Source: Bolinopsis microptera
Lineage: Eukaryota > Ctenophora > Tentaculata > Lobata > Bolinopsidae
Assembly (NCBI RefSeq): GCF_026151205.1
Contig: NC_087083.1
Span: forward strand, 13,080,944 to 13,144,943
DNA: 64,000 nucleotides
Direction of reading: 5' to 3'
The notes below the pieces were generated by a model. That model was given only the letters and a program-made list of their open reading frames with translations. It was not told where the DNA came from and did no database searches. Shown in pieces: positions 46,006 to 59,013 of the stretch. The position numbers and the translations under genes are program-made. Position 1 is the stretch's first letter. Every line of letters starts with the position of its first letter.

Positions 46006-46930
46006 TTTGCAAACAATAACAAACCAAAAGGGAACTCAGTCAGTTCCCTCCATAATAAAGCGCCGCGCCATACGTGATTGTACTGAATATTTGTGTGTCG
46101 CCAATACGAAATGCTTGCGGAGAACATGTTTGTGGCTTTTGACTTGGATCCAGCTTTATTAATTATAAATTCGATCGACCTTTATTACTATTTTATTCGT
46201 AATGGTTTTGAACTTGAATTATTCTAGTTTATCTACTCGATCTACCGTTAGTTATTTCGATCCTTGATTGCTGCTGTTTAGGTAGGATTATAGGATAGCT
46301 TTCGCTTTTAGAGCCATCTGCACTGTATACTAGTATTGTTAATGCAAGTTGAATGAATGTATATTTTAGGGGATTTGGTCTTGTTTAAGCATTTCATATC
46401 ATTTAATTGAAAGGTATACCGGTCGGACCTGTTTGTGTATAAGTATAAAGGCACATAATATTTTGAACCTTGCAAACACAGTGTTCGGTTTCTGTAGATA
46501 TTTAACTTTACTGTAACCTGCTCATGCCTATCCTGATCCCAGAAATATTATCAGTTTTATCATATCAGTATGTTCAACAGGTCAGACGTTTTAGTAATCT
46601 ATAATCGACAATTGTGACTGGTTTAACCTGCATAATTTCTTATTGGGCGACAGCTGTCCGGCAGCGACATCTGTCCGACAGCCGAATTGGGGATTTCGGA
46701 CAGATTTCGCTGTCGGACAGGAGCAGTTTTTGGCGACATCTGTCCGAATTTCGGATCATTATATATTGTAACTTCGGTTCACATTCGTATTTCACAAGCT
46801 CACAGGTAATCTCGTGACGTTGCTCCCATTGTTCTAATGCTGATGTGATCCGTTGAGATCTGATCAATCGATACGTGATTGACCAGTTGCGGACAGGATC
46901 GTGCTAGCCGTACACTAACAAGCTGTCGAT
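46006..46930. other. Gene-free; contains a clustered TGTCCGACAG-type motif
   Basis: At 46,650-46,760 the motif CGACATCTGTCCGA and inverted CTGTCGGACAG/TTTCGGACAG recur about six times. Otherwise no recognisable feature. Confidence 0.45.
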
Positions 46931-46934
46931 CACA

Positions 46935-47745
46935 TCACAGGTGTTTCTAATATGTCTCATATGTTTTTTTACACTCTGTGTTTACTCGACGATTTGCTTA
47001 ATTATAACAGTAAACCATTTGTGTGGAATTAATATTTGATCGTACCTTTACCATTTAAGCCCTCGAACATTGATATTAAAACAAAGAGCTCAGTTTGTAT
47101 TATAGATTTAAACATCAAGTGGGACGTTGAATACGTGACTTGTGTGGAGGCTCCTGCCTGCCCTTTAAATTAACGGTTTAAGTGTATACGTCTTTATTAA
47201 TGTTGCCTCCGATTTCACTACACTGACAACATTCACTTTTTATTTTTTGTGTTATTTTACTTGGGATCTCATATCATAAAATTTTACCATCGCAATACGG
47301 GTATTAATTTACCTCCCAGCGGTGAGACACCGCTTCCCTCCATCGCCATGTTTGAAGCTCTCCCATCATCTGTTCTACTTCAGAGGGAAGTGATTTATTT
47401 TATATTTTAAAATTGTTATTATTCCAGTATAACAAATACATTTTTTAATCGTGTAAAATCGTGTAAATTGTTTAACCACTCCCGGACGAATTGCCATTAT
47501 AATAGGCCCGACAGAATGTGAGGGCTTATTATACCTACATCACATCGCTGCTAGGAAACCAGTTATTAAGTGTTTCTAATATGTCTCATATATTTGTTTA
47601 CACTCTGTGTTTACTCGACGATTTGCTTAATTATAACAGTAAACCATATGTGTGGAAATAACATTTGATCGTACCTTTACTATTTAGGCCCTCAAATATC
47701 CCTCGAACATTGATAATGATATTAAAACAAAGAGCTCAGTTTGTA
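46935..47745. repeat. Tandem unit of about 430 bp (copies 1 and 2)
   Basis: GTGTTTACTCGACGATTTGC, TAACAGTAAACCAT and AAAACAAAGAGCTCAGTTTG occur at 46,935-47,160 and 47,455-47,745, and again at 49,380-49,720. The LINE at 47,746-49,379 interrupts the second unit. No credible protein. Confidence 0.75.
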
Positions 47746-48449
47746 TTGAATGTAATGAGGTAACTTTCACAATCAAAGAGTGCAAAGAGACAAAATCTCT
47801 TGGCCTCATTCTAGATAGTAAATTAAACTTCAAAAGCCATGTAGATTATATTATTAGGAAGGTCATGAAGAGAATTGGTGCCATGTATAGAAGTAAAGCA
47901 CTGCTACCCATTAAATATAGGAAAATGTTTGCCAATGCACTCATGTTACCACAATTCGATTTAGACACGATCTATTGTAGAGCTGGCAAGACAAAACTTG
48001 CTGAACTTGACACTCTGTACAAAAAGGTAGCCAAAATAGCTCTCAACGTTCCACAAACAGAGAGCAGCCTTAATGTTTATAGAGACATGAAATGGTTACC
48101 ACTCCATCTTAGACGACAACTCCATCTGTCAAATTATATGTTTAGAATCATCCATGACAATTGTCCTACAAACTTTATGAACAAATTTAGTTACATATCA
48201 GGAGGTAGTAGGAGCGGCGAAAGCTGCAACTTATATGTTAATAGATCAACATCACATAAAAACTTTCAATACTTGGGGGCAAAATGTTGGAATAATGTTC
48301 CAACAGATCTACGAAATCTGCCCGATGTTAAAAGCTTTAGTGATTCGTATAAGAAACAGCTACTCTCATCTATAACAACAGACCCTAATTATACCGTCGA
48401 CAATTCATATGACAAATTTTACACTGCAATCATAGTCGACGATAACTAA
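47746..48449 (+). pseudogene. LINE reverse-transcriptase C-terminal fragment
   Basis: Open frame with SLGLILDSKLNF (RT thumb), YRSKALLPIKYRKMFANALM, LHLRRQLHLSNYMFRIIH and YLGAKCWNNVPTDLRNLP (the usual W-N-x-LP ending of CR1/jockey ORF2). The catalytic FADD motif and endonuclease are missing because of 5' truncation. The frame itself is intact. Confidence 0.85.
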
Positions 48450-49379
48450 GTATCTTCTAATTCTTTTAAATCTGAGGCATATATAATTGATGTATCGAAA
48501 GGATATTCCCTTTTTTTACCACCTTACCATTCTGATTGATTTTGCACATGACTGACATGTTTTAACTGGAGAAGGGGTTCGCACAGTGGTAGTTTTATAA
48601 ACCACTTTTAATTTATTGACCTATTATACCTAGTGGTAGTTTTATAGACCAAATTTAATTTATTAACTTATTATACTTAATATTTATTTTTGGTGATATG
48701 ACTGTATCACCCAGTTTTAACATTTGATAATTGTACAGTTTATTGACGACACATTGACTGAATGTTATTTTATATTCTAATTTATATTCTAGATATTTTA
48801 TTTATTTTTCAACAGACGACATCTTCCTGTTTTTTCTTCTATATTAGTTACTCATATCTCTTGTACAGACTGTTTTACAAGGACATTGACAGATGATACT
48901 CACATTAGGCATTCATTATTGCATCTAAATTATTTCACTTGCATTAGGTTTAGAAATTTATTCTCTAGTTAACAGATTCAAATGTATAATTAATTTGTAG
49001 TATGACAGTAAGGTATCGTATGTAAGAAGTTATTGAATTTTGCTTGGGCTATTATATTGACTATTGAGGTTTAATGATGATATGGAATTTGAATATTATA
49101 TATTAATTTACACTGTGTGGTTGGGGCATTTTGCATAGTAAATATATGGTTACTACTCCTATATATCATATTATTTGATTGGTATTCGATTTCTGATTAT
49201 TTTCCTAGGAATATGATTATTATATCTCAATTTGGCTTTAGGTAGGGTGCCCCGCTAAAAAGCTAAAAGAACTGGATTCTTCCAGGAAGCATCCCGTGCA
49301 CAGAGCTTGGTCTACATATATATTAAATTATTAACCAATAACCATTCATTCTGTATGTGCACGAAAATTTATTTCGATC
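47746..49379 (+). mobile_element. 5'-truncated CR1/jockey-like LINE (C-terminal ORF2 plus 3' UTR)
   Basis: The insertion splits a tandem unit after TTTGTATT; the empty junction is at about 47,110. The coding part starts without an ATG (TKSLGLILDSKLNFKSHVDY), continues as the post-catalytic RT thumb and C-terminus, and ends at 48,449. The 3' UTR of about 930 bp ends in TTTATTTCGATCA. The last 110 bp match, inverted, the end of this window. Confidence 0.85.
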
Positions 49380-50955
49380 ATTTATAGATTTAAACATCAA
49401 GTGGGACGTTGAATACGTGACTTTTGTGAAGGCCCCTCATGCCTGCCCTTTAAATTGTTTAACCACTCACGGACGAATTGCCATAATAATAGGCCCGACA
49501 GAATGTGAGGGCTTATTATACCTACATCACATCGCTGCTAGGAAACCAGTTATTAAGTGTTTCTACTATGTCTCATATATTTGTTTACACACTGTGTTTA
49601 CTCGACGATTTGCTTTATTATAACAGTAAACCATTTGTGTGGAATTAACATTTGATCGTACCTTTACCATTTAAGCCCTCGAACATTGATATTAAAACAA
49701 AGAGCTCAGTTTGTATTAAATTTTATTTGAATTAGGTATTTTTAAACCCAATTAGTAATGTTGCTTTTAATTATAATTTTCCATAGCAAGGACTAATCAA
49801 GTGTAATATGTAACAAGATAACATCAGTATTCTCTAAACTGTATATGCAGGCAAGTTATTTGACTTTAAGTGTCTATTTAAATTGACTATAGGTCATTTT
49901 CAAGGTCGCAGACGGTTGAATTTTTGCATTTGAAGGTTTATATTGTATGTTATCACAAGTTATCACTTGAGTTACAATCAGTACAATGCGCTTATTTAAT
50001 TCAATACTCAGGTAACGTGTTGACTCTTGGCCCGGTAATAACTTAATAATGAGCCGAGAATAAGGGTTAAAGTTCGGTATCCATAATGGAGACTGAGAGG
50101 AAGATATTGTCGAAGTATCCCCTCACTTGACTCATCGTTATGATATCTGACCATAATGAAAAAAAAAGACTTCGCACATGCAGTCCATGTTCTAGTTCTT
50201 GGTCTGCACTCTGCAATCTACCATGTAAGTGAATTTTATTGATAAGTTATTTGCGATCTGATCAGCTAACAACGCTTTTAGTAAAACCAAAAACTATGTT
50301 ATCACAAGATGTACACATGATGATCGCAATTAGGTCACTACTTAATTACTACGATAGGATGTCAATCTATATACATTATCTTATTCTACACACATACCTT
50401 AGGGTGCGGTTGGCCGTCGCGGGGCTCACACGTGGGCGGATTCCCGCGTAATTTTCGAAGTAAATTTGTACAAAGTGTAACTTTCGTGAGCACTATCTCA
50501 ATCTGTGCGCGTACATTACATTTACATATTATTTTGTCGACAAAAATATGAATTATAGCGAGGCCGATGTTTTTTTTGGATAACTTTTTATCCATTTGTC
50601 TAAACTTCACTCTGTAAAAAGTTATTGGTAGTTCTAACTTCTAAGGTTTAAAGGTGTTCTAAGAACTTGAAAGAACACCGTGTTCTTTCAAGTTTTTACG
50701 TCATTATTTGCATTGCCCATCATACTCCATAGCAACCGCAACGGGTCCCCCGTCCCCTAGCAACTGTTTCAAAATTTTGACTTTCTATCATCGTCTAAAG
50801 CATTACCTTTTATTTACTATAGCCTTGTCGAAGCCTTGTGATTTACAGTCATGATCTGGTGAATCTTTTGATTGGTTGGTGGCTTTCACAACGCGTCCCC
50901 ATTCTCCAACTCCTGCTGCTGGAGAGAGAGACTCCCAAATTATATACCATAGATA
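49380..50955. other. Third 430-bp unit, then gene-free DNA
   Basis: 49,380-49,720 completes the interrupted tandem unit. 49,721-50,955 has no supported gene. A near-perfect hairpin is at 50,664-50,694 (15-bp arms, AACTTGAAAGAACAC). Confidence 0.5.
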
Positions 50956-50959
50956 TATT

Positions 50960-53307
50960 GGGGGGGGGGGGGGTGACATGTCTCCAATGTCTCCCGCACC
51001 TTATCTTTTCGAAAAAGACAAAGACATTGGAGACACAGCTTTTGGAGACATTGGAGACATTGGGGACATTAGAGACACAGCTTTTGGAGACATTGGAGAC
51101 ATTGGAGACATTGGGGACATTGGGGACATTGGGAACATTAGGGACATAAAATGAATATTAGGGGCATTGGAGACATTGGAGACACAGCTTTTGGAGACTC
51201 CTCCTCCTCCTCTTTCTCCTTCCAGTCCTCCTCAGTCATTCTCCTCCTCCTCCTGGGTCCTTCTCCTGGGTCCTCCTCTTCCTCTTCATCCTCCTCCTCT
51301 TCCTCCTCAATCATCAGTCCTCCTCCTCAGTCCTCCTCCTCATCCTTCTCGTCAGTCCTCCTCCTCAGTCCTCCCCAAGTCCACCTCCTCCTCAGTCTCC
51401 CCCAGTCCCCCTCCTCCTCCTATTCAGTTCTCCTCAGTCCTCCTCCTTCTCATTCCTCCTCCTGAGTCCTCTTCCTGAGTCCTCCTACTCCTAGGTCCTC
51501 CTCCTCCTCAGTCCTTCTCCTCCTCCTCCTCCCCCTCCTCTCAGTCATCCTCCTCAGTCATCCTCCTCAGCCATCCTCCTCAGCCATCCTCCTCAGTCCT
51601 CCCCAGTCCCCCTCCTTCTCCTCATATTCACTCCTCCTTCTCCTCAGTTATCCTGAGTCCTCCTCCTGAGTCCTCCTCCTCCTCCTCCTGAGTCCTCCTC
51701 CTGGGTCCTCCTCCTTCTCCTCCTCAGTCCTTCTCCTCAGTCCTCCTCCTCCTCCCTCTCAGTCATCCTCCTCAGTCCTCCTCCTCTTCCTCAGTCCTTA
51801 TCCTCATCCTCCTCTTCAGTCCTCCTCCTCCTGGGTCCTCTTCCTCCTCTTCATCCTCCTCCTCTTCCTCCTTAGTCCTCAGTTCTCCTCCTCATCCTTC
51901 TCGTCAGTCCTCCTCCTCCTCAGTCCTCCCCAGTCCCCCTCCTCCTCCTCCTATTCAATCCTCCTCCTCCTCCTCCTCAGTCCTCTTCCTGAGTTCTCCT
52001 CCTCCTCCTGAGTCCTCCTTCCGGGTCTTCCTCCTCCTAGGTCCTCCTCCTCCTCCCTCTCAGTCATCCTCCTCGGCCATCCTCTTCAGCCATCCTCCTC
52101 AGTCCTCCTTAGTCCTCATCCTCCTCCTCAGTCCTCCTCAGTCCTCCTCCTCCTGGGTCTTCCTCCTCTTCATCCTCCTCAGTCCTCAGTCCTCCTCCTC
52201 AGTCCTCCTCATCCTTCTCGTCAGTCTTCTTCATCCTCAGTCCTGCCCCCAGTCCCCCTCCTCCTCCTCCTATTCAGTACTCCTCCTCCGTTCTCCTCAG
52301 TCCTCTTCCTTATCAGTCCTCCTGAGTCCTCCTCCTCCTCTTCCTCCTCAGTCCTCCTCCTGGGTCCTCATCCTCCTCAGTCCTCCTCCTTCTCCTTCTC
52401 CTCAGTCCTTCTTCTCCTCCTCCTCCCTCTCAGTCATCTTCCTCAGTCATCCTCCTCAGCCATCCTCCTCAGTACTCCTCAGTCCTCCTCATTCTCTGTC
52501 CTCCTCAGTACTCTTCCTGAGTCCTCCTCCTGAGTCCTCCTCCTCCTCCTGAGTCCTCCTCCTCGGTCCTCCTGCTCCTGGGTCCTCCTCCTCCTCCTAG
52601 GTCCTCCTCCTCAGTCATCCTCCTCAGCCATCCTCCTCAACCATCCTCCACAGCCATCCTCCTCAGCTATCCTCCTCAGCCATCCTCCTCAGTACTCCTC
52701 AGTCCTCCTCCTTCTCAGTCCTCTTCCTGAGTCCTCCTCCTGAGTCCTCATCCTCCTCCTTCTCCTCCTGAGTCCTCCTCCTGAGTCCTCCTCCTGAGTC
52801 CTCCTTCTGGGTCTTCCTCCTCCTAGGTCCTCCTCCTCCCTCTCAGTCATCCTCCTCGGCCATCCTCCTTAGCCATCCTCCTCAGTACTCCTCAGTCCTT
52901 CTCATTTTCTTTCCTCCTCAGTCCTCTTCCTGAGTCCTCCTCCTGAGTCCTCCTCCTCGGTCCTCCTGCTCCTGGGTCCTCCTCCTCCTAGGTCCTCCTC
53001 CTCAGTCATCCTCCTCAGCCATCCTCCTCAGTACTCCTCAGTCCTCCTCCTTCTCAGTCCTCCTCAGTCCTCTTCCTCAGTCCTCCTCCTGAGTCCTCAT
53101 CCTCCTCCTTCTCCTCCTGAGTCCTCCTCCTGGGTCATCCTCCTCCTAGATCCTCCTCCTTTTCCAGTCATACATCTAAGTCTCCAGTGTCTCCAATGTC
53201 TCCAAAAGCTTTGTCTCCAATGTCTCCAGGACATGTCTCTGCACCCTATCTTTTCAAAAAAGACAAAAGACATCGGAGACATGTCAACCCCCCCCCCCCC
53301 CCCCCCC
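50960..53307. repeat. 2.3-kb polypyrimidine minisatellite with inverted ends
   Basis: The left end is a G run (50,960-50,973), then TGACATGTCTCC and GACATTGGA repeats to about 51,200. The interior (51,200-53,160) is almost pure TCCTCC / CAGTCCTCCTC repeats. The right end has inverted GTCTCCAATGTCTCC repeats and GGAGACATGTCA followed by a C run (53,288-53,307). The open frames (poly-Ser, poly-Pro) are compositional. Confidence 0.85.
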
Positions 53308-53479
53308 TATATTAAACATAGATATCGACAACAGACTCCGAGAGTCTTGAAGTTCTGTTACCACCGCCCTTGGTGCAACCCCGCCGGGTTAACGACAGAG
53401 AGACAGGGACTTCCAGGGGAGGTCATGGCCTGCTACGTGCAACTCGTAGGAGTATGCAATGCTCATGTAACGTCACTGT

Positions 53480-54235
53480 AGACCGCTCCTCTTTCGATTT
53501 TTGAGTGAAAAATCTAAACTAAATCCTGGAGTTACACAAGACTTGGAAGCCTGTGAGCGAGTCAAATCCTGGGGTTACACGAGACATGGTAGCCTGTGAG
53601 CGTGTAGACCGCTCCTTTATCGTTGTTTTGAGTGTCCGATCCAAAACCAAATCCTAGGGTACACGAGACGTGGTAGCCTGTGAGCGTGCTAAATCCTGGG
53701 GTTACACGAGACATGGTAGCCTGTGAGCGTGTAGACCGCTCCTCTATCGTTGTTTTGAGTATCCGATCCAAAACCGAATCCTAGGGTACACGAGACGTGG
53801 AAGCCTGTGAGCGTGTTAGAGTCTGTTAAGTGTTAGAGTCCTAGAGTTACACGAGACGTGGTAGCCTGTGAGCGTGTTAAATCCTGGGGTTACACGAGAC
53901 ATGGTAGCCTGTGAGCGTGTAGACCGCTCCTCTATCGTTGTTTTGAGTGTCCGATCCAAAACCGAATCCTAGGGTACACGAGACGTGGAAGCCTGTGAGC
54001 GTGTTAGAGTCTGTCAAGTGTTAGAGTCCTAGTGTTACATGAGACGTGGTAGCCTGTAAGCGTGTTAAATCCTAGGGTTACACGAGACGTGGTAGCCTGT
54101 GAGCGTGTTAAATCCTGGGGTTATACACGAGACGTAGTAGCCTGTGAGCGTGTAGACCGCTCCTCTATCGTTGTTTTGAGTGTCCGATCCAAAACCAAAT
54201 GCTGGGCCGGGGTTACACGTCATGTGGGAGCTTGT
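53480..54235. repeat. Composite minisatellite (about 42- and 85-bp modules)
   Basis: The module AATCCTGGGGTTACACGAGA + GTGGTAGCCTGTGAGCGTGT recurs about ten times. It alternates with TAGACCGCTCCTCTATCG + TTGTTTTGAGTGTCCGATCC, which starts near 53,605, 53,732, 53,920 and 54,152. Higher-order spacing varies (127, 188 and 232 bp). Confidence 0.85.
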
Positions 54236-54659
54236 GAGCCTGTTGGTTTCCTGCGGAAGGTGTTATTTGCCTGTGGTAAAAGTGGTTATGCTGCGGTTCT
54301 GAGGTTAGTAGAGGCTATTAGAGCCTTTCCTTTGTTGTAGAGATGGCTAGTCCCTTCCTATGCATAGGTTAGAAACACCCATGTACCTCCCGTTCGAGCC
54401 ACCCACCCAACACCGCGTGGAGGTTCGGTGAGGTTTTTCGTGGGGCGACTTGTCACATCATCACATGCTATGTTGATCGATCTACACTTGGTGAAATTGT
54501 TGCTGAGCCATGTGGTTTTAGGTTGATTTTAAAATAAATCTTAATGTTGTGTTTTTAATAAGCTACTATTATGAAAGAAATCCTTTTGGGTATGCTTGAA
54601 CAAATCATAGATTGCCCGTTACAGTGTCTTTCCGTATCATCTAATGTGACATAACATAT

Positions 54660-56040
54660 TTCAGGAGACTGTAGAAATCCGATGATTGTTTCCTGGATCT
54701 AACTTCATAAAAGTATTCCCATTTGAACCTACAGCAGAACCTCAACATCCAGCATAACCTCAACCCTCGTCTGAACCTCCACCTCGAAAAGAACTCCTTC
54801 GAACTCCTTTTAGAACCCCTTCTGCTAAGAAGAGAAGATACAATATAGACAATCTTGACGGGTTGGCACCCTTGATAGCTGTGCACAGGGTAAATAACAA
54901 AGTATGCGCTAGACTTACCTGTAAATATAACGAGTTTATGGAGTTTGACAAGCAGTTTACAGTAAAGAAGGTGAGAGGAATTGTGCAGCGATCTAAAGAG
55001 AATGCGTTAGAATAGCCTTGGAATCTGACAGTGGAGTCGCTCTACTTTGACAGGAAAAAGGATAAAGGTATAATGCTTTTTTTATTGATTTCATAGATCT
55101 TTCTTTTTTGGCAACTAAACGCTTTTAAAATAAATATGGGATTTCGAGTCGAATATCCAAGCCTATCGATTAAATGGGATTTTAGGTATAAGATTTTGAT
55201 AACTCATTACTTTTTTAGTTGCTTGATATAAAAAGGTAAATGATGTAAAAATGTTTATCTAACCAGGTACGTTAGCCTTGGATCAACACAAGATTAGACA
55301 GAAGGTTACTGAGGAACACACGACCCTTGTAGCGCAGCCATCTGGTCGTTGCCTTAATGACTGCCTTCTTGGAGAAGAATATTGGACGGGAATTGCAAAG
55401 ATGTATTTGCTGCCTTCGCAGGGTAGAGCTGCCATTCAGACACTTATTCATTGCATTTGATGGAGAGAAATCCGGCCCCAACTCGTTTACCCACGATATC
55501 GGAAATCTTCTCAGGACAACCGTTAAGTCAACGAGACATTTATGTCTTCTCTAGGGACATACATTCAAGCCCCTGGATAGAAACACCGTGAAGAAGCTGG
55601 GTTGGGACCTATGACTGTGTGTGTAAACTAAGGAAATTAGTTAGTTATATTATCAATATTTACTTACCGCTTCATTTGAATTTCAAGTATAAAAGCTCAG
55701 TTATTTATGGTATAGTTAGCTTGTTTGAGGAAGTAACATTGGTCAGGAAACACGTTTCGGGTAAAGTTCACAGGGAAATTTGTTTTAGGAAATAATTCTT
55801 ACTTTGCACATTCCCATAACATTCTAATTGCCATGTTACCTGACGATTGTTCTGTTATTAGAAAAGAGGCTATAGAGAAGATGTCTGAAGTTAAGAGTAT
55901 CAGATGTTTTGTCCTTAAGCTATGTTCTGCCTTGGTTGAATGTTAGGGCCACTTAAAGTATACAGAGTTGTGTTCTATGAGTAAGCTAGATGGTAGTTGG
56001 GTATATTTAAATTGTTTTGGTAAGAACGTGTCGGTAAAAA
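54660..56040 (+). pseudogene. Decayed coding region, family not recognised
   Basis: Protein-like stretches on the plus strand are broken by stops and frame changes. 54,770-55,070 has a proline-rich lead, then AKKRRYNIDNLDGLAPLIAV and KYNEFMEFDKQFTVKKVRGI, with an in-frame stop at about 55,012. 55,278-55,450 has DQHKIRQKVTEEHTTLVAQ and CLNDCLLGEEYWTGIAK. About 55,780-56,030 has NSYFAHSHNILIAMLPDDCS and IRKEAIEKMSEVKSIRCF. Amino-acid composition is protein-like, unlike flanking AT-rich DNA. It could be a decayed transposon ORF or a gene broken by introns; I do not recognise it. Confidence 0.4.
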
Positions 56041-57784
56041 AGGTCAATTATTAGCAGAATTTTAGACTTAACTGAGAGATAAAAGACTAACGTGGTAACT
56101 CTTACTTCGTTTTAAAGATCTAGATTTACAGTATGCTATATAGATAAATATCTACCACATACCACACTTTATTTTATCACAAACGACTAGTAATCTGAGT
56201 ACCCGTCTAGAGATTTGGCTGTTGAACCGGAAACAGTCTGATATCAGTATATTTTCCTGTTAGCATGCCCTTTAATAGTTGATACCTGATATGGAACCAA
56301 ATATTTACTTTAAAACTACTGCAAAATTTAGTTCTTTGACATTTGAAGCGCTGAGGCATCCGTATATTTTCATTAATTTATGATGCAGATGAATTTTAGT
56401 TGTGTTATCTATCATCTCCAGGATACCAATTGTACAAGTTTTAATTATATGTGGTCCATTCTGTAAATATTGTTGATTGTGACTAAAATTATGGCTTTAC
56501 TGATTTAATTTGGAATATGTTTTCTGATTAAAATACTAATTTTGATGTCCTGCACAGCAGATCGAAGCATTTTTAATTTATTTACTATTTCTATTATATT
56601 GCTGTTTAAATTTGACTCTAATTCTAATTCTAATTTGTAAAATGCTTTCCTGTCTCAAATTCAATACCGGGACTTACGTGTTCAGACACTAAACACCAAA
56701 GCCCGGGGTCCCCAAGTAAGCAAGTAAGAATAAAATAGAGAGAGAGTTGCAAGTTCAAAAATTGTGAATAGTTGGGGGTTAAGCTTTTCTGTTAATTGTG
56801 ATCACATCATCGAAGAAGTCAACATACAACGTCAAATAGTCTAGAACCTTCTAAATGTGACTCTACCGTACACGCGGTAACAATTAAGTATTGAATCTAT
56901 CATCTCGCGCACGCGAGTTCTTCTCGTACAGTTGCACCTGAGATTTCTCGCGAATCTCGCAATTCGGATGACACCCACTATAGTGAAGCGGCAGTGGGGG
57001 TCACCGCGTGATACAAGTTTAAAGATGATTTGACTGACTTTTTGGGGGTAAAATTGCAAAAAACCGATTTTTGGGCAAAAAATAGGCCAAAAAACTATGT
57101 TTTTTGATATTTTGAACAAGTTAATTTTGTTGGCATGTCGGCAAAACTTGCATGGAGATAGCTAAAACACAGCCGCACAAGATGATATAAAAATTTGAAA
57201 AATCCCTCTATTTTTTTGGGGGTAAAAATCCAAAAAAGTGGTAAAAATTTTGACTTTTTTGTTTGAAGTTTGAATAATTTTTTGCAGGTGTATTAAATCA
57301 ACCCAAAAATAGTCACATCGTGTTTGCCTAAATTTTTCCTTTCCGAGAAGTACCCACTTCATATACTTTATCAAAGTTTGAATATTGTCACTCCGCAAGC
57401 GTTTTTGCCAAATGTTCGACGCGCACTACGCGCAAAAGCATTTAGTTGTTATCAATTGGCTCCTGCGCGTTCATCATAAATTTCAAACAGCTATAACTCA
57501 GCGAGATTATGTCCGTTCTAGCTTATATTTTCACACCAAATAGAAAATAATGTGATTTTATTGCTGACAAAATATGAATATAATTACTCTATTTGCCTTA
57601 GAGTAATAGACTGTCAAAGTTTAAAACGCGCATTGGTATAGCACGTGACTAATAAGGCCAAATTTATACTTCTTAACATATTATCAATCCTTAGACATCA
57701 TACTATTGTGTCCAATTAGCGGTTAGGTCTCTAAACTCGTAGCAGAAAACACGTCTTTTTGCCCGTAAGAGCCTCTACTACCTT
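56041..57784. other. No supported gene
   Basis: AT-rich. 56,969-57,017 resembles the end of hairpin repeat C (GGGGGTCACCGCGTGATACAA). Short minus-strand open frames in 56,840-57,400 are low-complexity and not conserved elsewhere in the window. Confidence 0.45.
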
Positions 57785-57905
57785 GTAGCGCGATGCACTA
57801 CTGGGTCGCGCGCGCATCAAATAATGCTTCTCGGTAGATCGGCGAGATGCACCACTGTGCCTCACCGAGCTGCGAAGGATTGACATCGTGAATCAACTAC
57901 TACCT
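57785..57905. repeat. RepJ copy
   Basis: TTGTAGCGCGATGC, AATAATGCTTCTC, GATCGGCGAGATGCACCACTG and GCGAAGGATTGACATCG are shared with 60,094-60,342. Confidence 0.7.
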
Positions 57906-58429
57906 TGTCAGAGGGTCTATCATTATGAGTTTAGATTGAAATTGGCTAATCTCCTCTGAATTGAATACAAATAACACACGTTATTGCCGACGTTTCGCCC
58001 CCATGGCTTCTTCAAGGCGGAACAAAAACTTTGTTACATAGTGACCTGATAAATATCCAAATTAATACATAAAACTCTGAGAAACATTAAAAATAAATGG
58101 GAAGATTCTAAGCGGTAGAAAATTTTAAAGCAAAAGATAGATGTTAGGCCAAAGAATCTAGAACTGTCCAATATTTGAGAGCTAGACCAACGTACACAGA
58201 ACAGCAACGAAAATAGCTTCCTACTCCCTAACATTTTCGGGGAAACTGAAAGGGTGCCACGTACATATATTTTGATGACATTTACATAATAGCCCATGTG
58301 GTCTTTTGCCACGAGTCTGCTTCAGGTGAGAGCTGAGTGTTTATTTTAGGAAGTAACTGCTTGATATACAGTGATTGCCAGATCATTCGGTCTGCATAAT
58401 CCTTACATACTTTGAGGACTTCAAATTTA
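57906..58429. other. No gene; motif reminiscent of Penelope-type terminal repeats
   Basis: GCCGACGTTTCGCCCCCATG followed by GCTTCTTCAA (about 57,985-58,015) resembles a motif I associate with Penelope-like element terminal repeats. This is a weak resemblance only. Confidence 0.25.
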
Positions 58430-58720
58430 AATGGTTCGATAGGAGTCATTTTTTGTCCAATCTTGATGAAAATTCATATACGATTTCAAGGGACCACTAG
58501 CTACTAATAGTAGTAGAGCACATAAAATCTGGGTTTTGGGCATGTTCAGATAATTGTGCATAATTTGGACCAAATATGGGTGTGGCTGCCCCGCGGGCAC
58601 CGTTTGGCGGTTGGGGTCCGGGACCCCCTCAAAAGTTCGGTCACCGGTCCTATTTTGTTGGTCAACTGCTATCTCGAAACCAAGTTTCACAACAAAATCA
58701 GGGTGAACCCCCCCCCCCCC
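58430..58720 (-). repeat. RepB copy (minus) ending in a C homopolymer
   Basis: Reverse complement of about 44,820-45,075, including GCCCCGCGGGCACCGTTTGG. Followed by C14 at about 58,709-58,722. Confidence 0.8.
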
Positions 58721-58904
58721 CCTTAAGACTCTGGGACGATATTTCAACGAATGATTATAATTTCATGACTCTCAGTCTCACCCAGACTGTATCCATTTAA
58801 GGCACCCGCTCCCTTTTTTGATTTACGATAACTATCGTGAACAAAATTAGAGTCTGGTATTTTTCATTAATTGTTAATACTGAGGTCTTCTTCCAAACAA
58901 TTTT

Positions 58905-59013
58905 TGTCATACGTTGTATGACCCGCCGTGCACTAGTGCGCGGCTCCCCTTGTATCGTTCAAACTCTACAGTGAAACTACTAGTTTTACCGTGAGGGTCA
59001 CGATGTGATACAA
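58905..59013. repeat. Hairpin repeat C, complete unit of about 109 bp
   Basis: Begins TTGTCATACGTTGTATGACC and ends GGGTCACGATGTGATACAA, imperfect inverted termini. The first two hairpins are largely preserved. Confidence 0.65.

Noticed and set aside
51151-51478. Poly-Ser and poly-Pro open frames
   Set aside because: Compositional result of TCC repeats.
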